From a virus, in the IMG/VR virus record IMGVR_UViG_3300017734_000039, positions 1 to 32,276 of that record: a stretch of 32,276 bases of DNA, one strand, 5' to 3'. Positions within the stretch are counted from its first letter, which is position 1; each line of letters begins with the position of its first letter. The notes below the pieces were generated by a model. That model was not told the DNA's origin, made no database searches, and saw nothing but the letters and a program-made list of their open reading frames with translations. This document shows, in pieces, positions 21,117 to 27,715 of the stretch. The translations under genes and the position numbers were made by a program.

Positions 21117-23330
21117 ATGGAAAACAAGACACAAATAGAATTTCAGCGTAACAAAAACATAGAGCGTAAGGAAGAAGTAGCCAAGCGCATCGAGACCAGC
21201 CGAGCTGAAGGTACATACGACCTATTCACTGATAATGATATGATTATAACATTCAGTGACCACCTGAGGGAGCAGCACAAAGCTCTGACATCCAGATCAG
21301 CATTGTCCAAGTTTATCGCCACCTTACAGGACCAGAAAAAATCCGGCTCCATATTCATTGATGACAAAACAAGCATTTACGATGTGATATCAGTAACCGT
21401 CTACAAGTTTATCATCTCCAAGATGTTCACGCAGACGACCCGCAGTGACCTAGTGTTTGGTATGAACTTACTGTACTGCTGGGAAAATGGTGCAGCATTA
21501 TATCTTGTTGAGGAGTTTACAAATCTTTTCAGTGATAAGATCGAAAAAGAATCTGTGGTTGTTGAAGGTAAAACAGAAGTGCAGATATTCCCAACTGAGG
21601 AGTTCGCAGAGGAACTTGAGCAGCATGAAGCTATATTATTGGAAAGCCAGAAGGTATTTTGGCCCCTAGCAGTGAAGCCAAAGGATTGGACACAGTATCG
21701 TGATACTCCATTCCATGACCCTCTTATTTCATATCAGATTGTTCGGAGAAAGTTCAATCCCACAAACTTTAACCTACAAGGCATGTTTGATGTTGCCAAT
21801 GGACTCGCCAGCACTTCCTTTAAGGTTAACGCGCTGGTTCTGGATCGAGCCAAGCAGGCCCTTAGGTCTCGCAACATGAACATCTTTAAGAGCAAGAAGT
21901 ATTCTGCTTGGGAAGACCGAAGCGCAAAGCGCGGCAGTAAATCCAGTGCCTTACGTAAGATAAAAGCTGCTTTAAATGCTGCCGAACACTTCAGAGACTC
22001 TGAGTTTTGGCATGTATGGTGTATGGATTACAGGGGGCGCTGTTACGCAGTAGACCGTATCCTTGACCCACAAGGTTCCGAACTGGAAAAAGCACTTCAC
22101 ATAGCCAGTGAAGCCGTCCCTGTAGGTGAGTCTGGTATTCGTGAGCTTAAGATTGCCTTGATTACCGCCATGGGTGACGACAAGATCAGCCTGGTAGAGC
22201 GAATTGCAAAAGCAGAAAAATTGCTTGAGGATGGCACACTAGGACAATGGGTACTAGGTACTGACAATGGCTGGATGGATGCTGATGAGCCTTTCTTTGC
22301 CCTGACATATGCCAACGAGCTAGTCAAGTGGAAGGCTTCTGGTTATGACCTGAACATGAAGTCAGGTGTATTTGTTGCTGTTGATGCCTCTTGCAGCGGC
22401 ATGCAACTAGCCGCAGGTATCCAAAAGGACGAGAGCCTAGCAAGCCTGGTTAACATTGACACCAGTGACAGCGTAGGCGACCTGTACTCAGCCGTAGGAC
22501 GCGCAGTACACGACCACTATGAAGGGCCTCTGAAGGATCGCATACTCAATCGTAAGATATGGAAGCGACCTACAATGTGTACTCTTTACAGTTTGACCTT
22601 TATTGGTGCATGGAACTACATCAAAGAAGAGCTAGATAAAGACACTACAATCAACGAGTGGGGCCATGAAACAGTTACCGAAACCATAAATGGGCAAAAA
22701 GTGACAGTGGAGCGTGTAACTGAGGAGTACAAGAAGGAGCTGACAGCGCTGACGAACATCTTCTTCAACAAAGCAATGCCAGCAGTAGCCCCCCAAGCCT
22801 TCGAGATACTTGCTATTATGCAAGGATGGGCCAAGGATGTCTGCAAAAGCGAAGAGTTCAAAAAGACTGACACACTTAAGTGGACAACTCCAAGCGGTAT
22901 GATTGTTAACCAGCGTCAAATGGTTATGAAAAAGAGACGTATTAAGGCGTGTCTATCAAATCGTACAAAGGTCCAGCACACTATTCAGGAGCCAACTGAC
23001 AAAGTTGATGCTAAAAAACATGCATCCTGTATCGCAGCAAACATGATCCACAGTATGGATGCTGCTGTTATGTGGGGTGTTGTACTAGGGATGGCCAAGC
23101 AAAATATGCCAATGCTTCATTGTCACGACGCTTTCGGCACTGTCCCAGGCCATGCCGCTGAAATGGGCAGGATAATCCGTGAAGTGTTTCTTCAGGTTGT
23201 TCTTGATAACCCCCTGGAAGCTGTGAAAAAAGAGCTAGAAGGCCGATACAACATTACGTTGAGAGACCTTCCGGCACCTGGGGAATTGGACGTGAAGGTA
23301 ATTCTGCAGTCCCCCCACGCCTTCAGATAA
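21117..23330 (+). CDS. Single-subunit (T7-like) RNA polymerase
   Basis: 737 residues, shorter than T7's 883. The catalytic residues are present: D423 in VAVDASCSGMQL (T7 D537), R479/K483/Y491 in RKIWKRPTMCTLY (T7 R627/K631/Y639), and D671 in LHCHDAFGTVP (T7 D812). CMDYRGRCYAVDRILDPQG at ~302-320 matches T7's MDWRGR element, and KKHASCIAANMIHSMDAAVM the region after the specificity loop. The N-terminal ~180 residues are poorly conserved, and much of the length loss seems to be there. The end, PHAFR, differs from T7's FAFA foot. It should transcribe phage late genes from its own promoters. It is encoded on the opposite strand to nearly every other gene, behind host-type promoters. Confidence 0.95.
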   Translation: MENKTQIEFQRNKNIERKEEVAKRIETSRAEGTYDLFTDNDMIITFSDHLREQHKALTSRSALSKFIATLQDQKKSGSIFIDDKTSIYDVISVTVYKFIISKMFTQTTRSDLVFGMNLLYCWENGAALYLVEEFTNLFSDKIEKESVVVEGKTEVQIFPTEEFAEELEQHEAILLESQKVFWPLAVKPKDWTQYRDTPFHDPLISYQIVRRKFNPTNFNLQGMFDVANGLASTSFKVNALVLDRAKQALRSRNMNIFKSKKYSAWEDRSAKRGSKSSALRKIKAALNAAEHFRDSEFWHVWCMDYRGRCYAVDRILDPQGSELEKALHIASEAVPVGESGIRELKIALITAMGDDKISLVERIAKAEKLLEDGTLGQWVLGTDNGWMDADEPFFALTYANELVKWKASGYDLNMKSGVFVAVDASCSGMQLAAGIQKDESLASLVNIDTSDSVGDLYSAVGRAVHDHYEGPLKDRILNRKIWKRPTMCTLYSLTFIGAWNYIKEELDKDTTINEWGHETVTETINGQKVTVERVTEEYKKELTALTNIFFNKAMPAVAPQAFEILAIMQGWAKDVCKSEEFKKTDTLKWTTPSGMIVNQRQMVMKKRRIKACLSNRTKVQHTIQEPTDKVDAKKHASCIAANMIHSMDAAVMWGVVLGMAKQNMPMLHCHDAFGTVPGHAAEMGRIIREVFLQVVLDNPLEAVKKELEGRYNITLRDLPAPGELDVKVILQSPHAFR

Positions 23331-23343
23331 CAGGCCGAATATA

Positions 23344-23377
23344 GGGGAGCACTTAGTTGGTGCCCCCCCCGTTTTTT
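23344..23377 (+). terminator. Terminator of the RNA polymerase operon
   Basis: GGGG-A-GCAC pairs with GTGC-C-CCCC around a seven-base loop, followed by CCGTTTTTT. The hairpin is also readable on the minus strand but lacks a U tract there. It separates the convergent polymerase and 54-aa genes. Confidence 0.85.
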
Positions 23378-23540
23378 ACTTTTCTAGTGCCTCCTTGACC
23401 ACTGCAAGCAGTTCATCATCAGCTTTCGAGTCAGTAGCTTCCACTAATTTCTCTAGCCCCAATATAACTACCTTTTCAATGACCGGGCCTGCCAACAGCT
23501 TCATACCCATAGACACAAGTGTTGAAATTATAATCTGCAT
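23376..23540 (-). CDS. 54-aa microprotein with hydrophobic helix
   Basis: AAGAGGAGTTAGT precedes an ATG that opens MQIIISTLVSMGMKLLAGPV, IEKVVILGLEKLVEAT and an acidic end. The first ~32 residues are hydrophobic with few charges, so they may form a membrane-associated or amphipathic helix. It is the last gene of the leftward series and ends inside the U tract of the RNA polymerase terminator. Similar small proteins occur beside phage holins. Function unknown; a lysis accessory is a guess. Confidence 0.65.
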   Translation of the reverse strand: MQIIISTLVSMGMKLLAGPVIEKVVILGLEKLVEATDSKADDELLAVVKEALEK

Positions 23541-23541
23541 A

Positions 23542-23808
23542 CTAACTCCTCTTGATTCTTACGTTTTTATAACATTTACTGCCCTGATACTTAATGGGCA
23601 GTATCCCCTTCTTTTTAAGTACCAAAGTTACCATATTTCTACTTTTGTTGCTACTCCCAAGGTCCAACTCCCTAATAATAACATCCTGCACTGCGCCCCT
23701 GCGCTCTCGATTATCAGGTGAATACTCTAGTAAGGTTGGCACTAAAAGATCAATAGCCTCATAAAGCTTATATTCCATTAGGAACGCTCTAGCCTCGGCT
23801 TTTGTCAT
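23542..23808 (-). CDS. Small basic hypothetical protein
   Basis: 88 residues: an N-terminal helix (KAEARAFLMEYKLYEAIDLL), then TLLEYSPDNRERRGAVQDVI, and a basic strand-rich end (VLKKKGILPIKYQGSKCYKN). GGAGGGTAAT precedes the ATG, one base before the holin-like gene's stop. The arrangement of helices followed by a basic hairpin resembles a small winged-helix DNA-binding protein, but no family is certain. Confidence 0.62.
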   Translation of the reverse strand: MTKAEARAFLMEYKLYEAIDLLVPTLLEYSPDNRERRGAVQDVIIRELDLGSSNKSRNMVTLVLKKKGILPIKYQGSKCYKNVRIKRS

Positions 23809-23809
23809 A

Positions 23810-24079
23810 TTACCCTCCGACGATTTTTATCATACCTAAAACAACTGAAATCACAACCCCTAGTATAGCCATCCCTTTACCTACTCCAACCCACATCATA
23901 TGATTGTTGGCTAGTGGCTCCAGAGCGTCCTCTAGTAGTTGTGTTCTACGCATATGCTCCTCAAGGTCATCAGCATTACGCTCAATATCCTTCCCTTGCA
24001 TAGCTTGATTAATCTTAATAGCAGTGACGTCCTCCCCGATTGTCTCTAGCTTTTTGAATATCTTATCAATATCGTCCAT
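23810..24079 (-). CDS. Coiled coil plus C-terminal membrane segment: holin-like
   Basis: 89 residues. Residues 1-55 are a charged coiled coil (IDKIFKKLETIGEDVTAIKI; DLEEHMRRTQLLEDAL). Residues ~62-86 form a hydrophobic span (MMWVGVGKGMAILGVVISVVL minus the last residue) with a short GMIKIVGG tail. The layout matches XhlA-like holin-accessory proteins and the 73-aa protein at 12685. It lies at the end of the late series, the usual lysis position. No endolysin is recognisable nearby. Confidence 0.68.
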   Translation of the reverse strand: MDDIDKIFKKLETIGEDVTAIKINQAMQGKDIERNADDLEEHMRRTQLLEDALEPLANNHMMWVGVGKGMAILGVVISVVLGMIKIVGG

Positions 24080-24091
24080 CTTTTTAATTCC

Positions 24092-24598
24092 TTATAATTT
24101 TACTATCTTAAACCCATTTAGGGTAAAGGTGGCATCACCCCCAGTGGGTTTAATTTTTACGGTAATTTCGCCATTAACCTGCTCTTGACCATCCATTGTT
24201 AATATGACGCTTTCTAAGACCTCATATACGCGAGTGCTTGCTGTCATATTAAGGATATGCTCTTTGATGCTGAAAGAGAAAGTGTTAGACCCAGAATTAT
24301 CCTTAGCTTGCCAGAATAACTCTAACTCTATATCAACGGCATCATCAAGAGCTGAAACACAGCTACCATCAATCCTTAAAAGGACTGCTTCTCCTATGGA
24401 TAGGCCATCTAGGACAATCTTTCCACTGCTTAGGTAAGACTCTACACCTAGCGGAAGGTTGTCCTCATTAGTGTAGACACCTAAACCATCATTTAAAATA
24501 TCTGTGGTATTACCGTCTGTCAAAGAGAAGGCTGACCCTGCATGATTGTAATCAACCGCCCCGTGACGTCTATATAAAGTTTCAATACTCGAACTCAT
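24092..24598 (-). CDS. Beta-rich virion protein
   Basis: 168 residues of alternating strands: LSIGEAVLLRIDGSCVSALD, DIELELFWQAKD, TFSFSIKEHILNM, GEITVKIKPTGGDATFTLNG. This looks like a compact jelly-roll or carbohydrate-binding-type sandwich. It overlaps the upstream gene by four bases (ATGA), so the two are probably a coupled pair, perhaps stalk and tip of one fibre. GAGGATACC precedes the ATG. No catalytic motif is seen. Confidence 0.65.
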   Translation of the reverse strand: MSSSIETLYRRHGAVDYNHAGSAFSLTDGNTTDILNDGLGVYTNEDNLPLGVESYLSSGKIVLDGLSIGEAVLLRIDGSCVSALDDAVDIELELFWQAKDNSGSNTFSFSIKEHILNMTASTRVYEVLESVILTMDGQEQVNGEITVKIKPTGGDATFTLNGFKIVKL

Positions 24599-25551
24599 GG
24601 TATCCTCGAATTAATTTCACCTTGCGCTGTTTGTGGTAGATAGAAAACAGCCCTTGATGTGTTAGAAAGATCAGTACAATTTCCTCTTAAGAAGATGTAA
24701 CCTAGAAAAGCTGCCCCATCGATTGCTGGAAACTTAAGAAACTGATCTTCATATAGCCCTCCGATTGCACTCCTTAAGTTATTGTACCTTTCTTGGCCAT
24801 ACTGAACTAGTAAAAAATCCTCACTAGAAATATAAACTCTTTGAACTGTCCACCCGGCGTTCCCCGCACTAATCAGTGTTCCTGAGCCATCATCGTATTG
24901 TGCTGGATCAATTTTATCCAGTATTGAAGTAGTCCAACCTCCAGCGCCATCTCGATAAATGTAAATATATTCCCCGGCTGAAAAAGTCTTCTGGTTAATG
25001 GAGACAGTGTTGGGATTAGTAGGATCAATCTTGTAACGTGTCATAGGCGAGAAAAATGAACCAGACTGCACCTGAACTTGTAAGTTCGATCCAGCTGGGT
25101 CAATTTGAGCGCCCTCAATAATGAGAGGTCTTAGAGTCCTACCTAAATCAAATAGCACGCCAGGAATGTTTGCTGATGAGACATTAACTATGTCATCAAT
25201 TTCAAAAATAATCCCAGTATTGATACTGACAATACCAATCTGTATTTTTTCATTAAGTGTTGGGTGTTCTTGAACAGAAGTGCTCTGTATGACATTCAGA
25301 CTTCTATCTATTTCTACATAGATCGTGCCAGTAGAAATAGCTGGAACTACACCTACTGCACCTGGAAAAACCACTTCCGTAACTGTCGTATTGACAGCAC
25401 TAGACGAGTCTACCCACTGAAGCACGCCGGGTGCAATATCAAATGTAGCTCCGCCGCCTGATATTGTAATTTCACACCCACTTACCCATTGAGATACTAG
25501 TACACTCCTAGCTATAAGGTCAGCACTACCAACATAAGTTTTTACAGTCAT
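24595..25551 (-). CDS. Beta-rich structural protein (fibre/baseplate-type)
   Basis: 318 residues from the ATG at 25551, which has GGAAGGG upstream and starts one base after the preceding stop; a GTG six codons earlier is less likely. The N-terminal ~120 residues are strand-rich (ATFDIAPGVLQWVDSSSAV; TGTIYVEIDRSLNVIQ). A middle domain carries AGEYIYIYRDGAGGW and the end PAIDGAAFLGYIFLRGNCTD. This reads like a virion fibre or baseplate attachment protein. No family is certain. Confidence 0.65.
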   Translation of the reverse strand: MTVKTYVGSADLIARSVLVSQWVSGCEITISGGGATFDIAPGVLQWVDSSSAVNTTVTEVVFPGAVGVVPAISTGTIYVEIDRSLNVIQSTSVQEHPTLNEKIQIGIVSINTGIIFEIDDIVNVSSANIPGVLFDLGRTLRPLIIEGAQIDPAGSNLQVQVQSGSFFSPMTRYKIDPTNPNTVSINQKTFSAGEYIYIYRDGAGGWTTSILDKIDPAQYDDGSGTLISAGNAGWTVQRVYISSEDFLLVQYGQERYNNLRSAIGGLYEDQFLKFPAIDGAAFLGYIFLRGNCTDLSNTSRAVFYLPQTAQGEINSRIP

Positions 25552-25552
25552 A

Positions 25553-25903
25553 TCAGTTACCCTTCCCACTAAATTCTACTACATAAGTATCCCCAGGATT
25601 AGTAAGTGTCCCGAACTTGAGTCTAACATACGGAAATGGTAGACCAGCTCCAGTACCAGCAACATCAAATAGTCTGAAAGGTGTAGCGTTGTCTATAGTA
25701 TCTGCTGTACCAGACAAGTCATCCCAGTCCTCACCATTGATACTAGCCTGTATAGTAACAGGAGCGGATGTACTACTAGCTGTAGTAGTTTTCTTTATAG
25801 AGAAGCACACCGCCTCTACTAACTCTATCTCTATGCCTTCTGACGCACTATCTGTAGCTGGTACATCATTATACACTTCTATTGGTCCAATTTTCTTATA
25901 CAT
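25553..25903 (-). CDS. Small beta-sandwich virion protein (paralogue 1)
   Basis: 116 residues. The pattern VTIQASINGEDWDDLSGTAD, then PYVRLKFGTLTNPGDTYVVE and FSGKGN parallels the 113-aa protein at 26560 (FSVEVSNDGETWVEA, FVRLVYTASS, HITGKSIS). Both look like small sandwich domains that expose loops on capsids or fibres. AGAGGGAATAA precedes the ATG. Decoration or fibre-attachment is inferred; no family name is certain. Confidence 0.65.
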   Translation of the reverse strand: MYKKIGPIEVYNDVPATDSASEGIEIELVEAVCFSIKKTTTASSTSAPVTIQASINGEDWDDLSGTADTIDNATPFRLFDVAGTGAGLPFPYVRLKFGTLTNPGDTYVVEFSGKGN

Positions 25904-26119
25904 TTATTCCCTCTTCGATTAAAACAGCCCCAAGCTGCGACGATGCAGCATCAGGGCAAATTAAGTCAGTTTTTTCTTAGGTAATATGTATCTTATCTTA
26001 GGGAACAAGTCCCTGGAACTCTTACTCTGTTCCATAGTACAGTCATTTTAGTTACCTAGTTTATATGAAGTTTAATTCCTCTACTGGTACTGAGAACCTA
26101 ATGGTTGGTTATACATATA
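25904..26119. other. 216-bp intergenic gap in the late series
   Basis: The longest gap inside the leftward series apart from the control region. It contains a terminator-like hairpin near its left end, a small hairpin (AGGGA-CTTGT-TCCCT, about 26010-26024), and AT-rich tracts. A minus-strand segment, GACTGTACTATGGAACAG (about 26027-26044), is loosely like a T7-type promoter. A 17-codon frame is present but has no ribosome site. A late promoter is a reasonable expectation. Confidence 0.5.
25921..25957 (-). terminator. Terminator-like hairpin before the 116-aa gene
   Basis: On the minus strand GCCC...GCTGC pairs with GCAGC...GGGC around ATCGTC, with an internal loop, followed by TGTTTTAATC. 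It lies 17 bases upstream of the 116-aa start codon and could limit readthrough into the last genes of the series. Confidence 0.55.
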
Positions 26120-26548
26120 TTATGGCAATGTGTAAGTAAATCTAACGCCATATATGTTAGTGGCCCCAACTCCTCCGCCGCTGTTACCTGAGTCAATACC
26201 CATAAATATTTTTGTATCAGATGCACTATTACCAAACAAACCAGAAACTACATACCGATTTCCAGATGTGAAATACCACGTTGCGGTGCCTCCAAATTGT
26301 GTTGAGTTAGTGACCCCCGGTAAGCCTAGTGAAGTAAAAACTAGAGATGTATTATCGTCTACTGCACTTGTGGTTAAACCGTCTATACTATCAATTTCAA
26401 CAAAGACCTTTTTACCTATTACAGTATATCTTGGATTATTGAAAACAGGTGTCCCTGTCAGGTTTGTATCTGAATCGTAAGTTGGTGTCCAAGTCCCTTC
26501 TGAGGCACCCGCCCCTTTAAAGGCACTTGCGGTTGCACATTGTGTCAT
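26120..26548 (-). CDS. Beta-rich virion or fibre-tip protein
   Basis: 142 residues. After a short N-terminus (TQCATASAFKGAG) comes GTWTPTYDSDTNLTGTP and a series of strands (RYTVIGKKVFVEIDSI; TSLVFTSLGLPG; GTATWYFTSGNRYVV; NIYGVRFTYTL). The W-T-P start followed by Y-x-x-I/V-G-x-x-V is typical of phage tip domains of the C1q/tail-spike type. AAAGGAGATTACT precedes the ATG. It may be a receptor-binding or head-surface protein. Confidence 0.68.
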   Translation of the reverse strand: MTQCATASAFKGAGASEGTWTPTYDSDTNLTGTPVFNNPRYTVIGKKVFVEIDSIDGLTTSAVDDNTSLVFTSLGLPGVTNSTQFGGTATWYFTSGNRYVVSGLFGNSASDTKIFMGIDSGNSGGGVGATNIYGVRFTYTLP

Positions 26549-26559
26549 AGTAATCTCCT

Positions 26560-26901
26560 TTAGGCGCTTATACTCTTACCTGTTATGTGTACATTTAGAG
26601 TCCCTACACTGGAACTAGCTGTATATACTAACCTAACAAACTGAGCCGCTGTCTCTACATCAATAAAAGCGGCATCAGCTGATCCGGTTGCTGTTACAGG
26701 AGTTGACAATGCTGCTTCTACCCAGGTTTCACCATCATTAGATACTTCCACAGAGAACGTGCCATTAGGTGTTCCTGTCCATGATAGCTGGTATCCTACC
26801 CTATCCATATATAAAATATTTGTACCTTCTGATGTAATGTCACTAGACATGTCGCCATCAACTACTAATTCGCTGTAATTTAAAGTTCTTTTTACACTCA
26901 T
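26560..26901 (-). CDS. Small beta-sandwich virion protein (paralogue 2)
   Basis: 113 residues: strands RVGYQLSWTGTPNGTFSVEV, SNDGETWVEAAL, QFVRLVYTASSSVGTLNVHI, ending TGKSISA. The spacing and the G-E-x-W and x-V-R-L-x-Y motifs match the 116-aa protein at 25553, suggesting duplication. The start has CAGGAATTT upstream. It is likely virion-associated. Confidence 0.66.
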   Translation of the reverse strand: MSVKRTLNYSELVVDGDMSSDITSEGTNILYMDRVGYQLSWTGTPNGTFSVEVSNDGETWVEAALSTPVTATGSADAAFIDVETAAQFVRLVYTASSSVGTLNVHITGKSISA

Positions 26902-26946
26902 ATCATAAATTCCTGTGGTTAATTAAGGCCCTATACAGGCCACGGA

Positions 26947-27669
26947 TTAAGTAAACTCTAATTCTTGTTGTTTCGTAAGCTGTGCTTCAGCTACTTGAGG
27001 TGCCTGCCCCCCTTGAGGCGCGGACGGCTGTCCTTCTTGTGCTGGCTGATAGTTAGCTTGTAATCTCTGTAAAGCATCTGGGGTGACTCTTGGTACACCT
27101 AAAAGAATACCTAGTTGAGAGTTCTTCCTTCTACCTAGAGGCTCTTTGTTTAATGCCAGCTTCTCAAGCACGCTTTCTACTATTTGTTGATAGTATAGGG
27201 GATAGAATTGCTGTAATGTTTCCACTTCCAGTCCACTTAATTGACCAGACTTGAGTAAACCCAACACAATATGGGGGTTTTCCAACACCTCCAGTCTTCT
27301 CCTGTACTCACTTTGCTCAGATCGGGAAGGTTCCCTGTCATCAACACCAAATAAAGTAGCAGATTGATTGAGTGGGCGTAAGTCCCTAATAGTATTGTAA
27401 ACTGATGTCAGCCCAACAATAGCATCCTCATACAGCTCGGAGGCCCCTTCTAGGCCAGCAAGCTTACCTGACATATCAACTTCTTCTTCTAATGTCTTAG
27501 TAATATCCTCCCAGGAGCCTAAGTTGGCCCTCTGAGGGGCTTTCTCTAGCTTGGGGGACAGTATACCCTTTGTGTCTTTAAGAGCGTCCAGGGGCTTGTT
27601 CGGCACCTTCAGCGGCTTATTATTGAATAAGTCCTTCAGTGACGCCTTAGCGAGTATATCCTCTAGCAT
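26947..27669 (-). CDS. Internal virion/ejection-type protein
   Basis: 240 residues from the ATG at 27669, with TTGGAGAATAAT upstream; the TTG four codons earlier is part of that ribosome site. It is mostly helical: EDITKTLEEEVDMSGKLAGL, YNTIRDLRPLNQSATLFGVD, SRSEQSEYRRRLEVLENPHI, QLSGLEVETLQQFYPLYYQQ, with a Pro/Gln/Ala-rich tail. The SEYRRRLEVLENPHIV and LEVETLQ-x-FYP patterns are familiar from marine podovirus virion genes. It is next to two larger internal-type proteins. No enzymatic domain is seen. Confidence 0.7.
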   Translation of the reverse strand: MLEDILAKASLKDLFNNKPLKVPNKPLDALKDTKGILSPKLEKAPQRANLGSWEDITKTLEEEVDMSGKLAGLEGASELYEDAIVGLTSVYNTIRDLRPLNQSATLFGVDDREPSRSEQSEYRRRLEVLENPHIVLGLLKSGQLSGLEVETLQQFYPLYYQQIVESVLEKLALNKEPLGRRKNSQLGILLGVPRVTPDALQRLQANYQPAQEGQPSAPQGGQAPQVAEAQLTKQQELEFT

Positions 27670-27689
27670 ATTATTCTCCAATTAAAGGA

Positions 27690-27706
27690 GGAGGGACTGG
27701 CCCTCC
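27690..27706 (-). terminator. Terminator-like hairpin between ejection-protein genes
   Basis: On the minus strand GGAGGG-CCAGT-CCCTCC is a perfect six-pair stem followed by TCCTTTAATT. The U content is modest, so it is a weak terminator or attenuator between the 720-aa and 240-aa genes. Confidence 0.5.
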
Positions 27707-27715
27707 ATCTATTAT

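Noticed and set aside
23395-23721. Rightward 108-codon frame opposite the 54-aa and 88-aa genes
   Set aside because: It reads antisense to two minus-strand genes with good ribosome sites, has a low-complexity Ser/Thr-rich start, and follows the RNA polymerase terminator.
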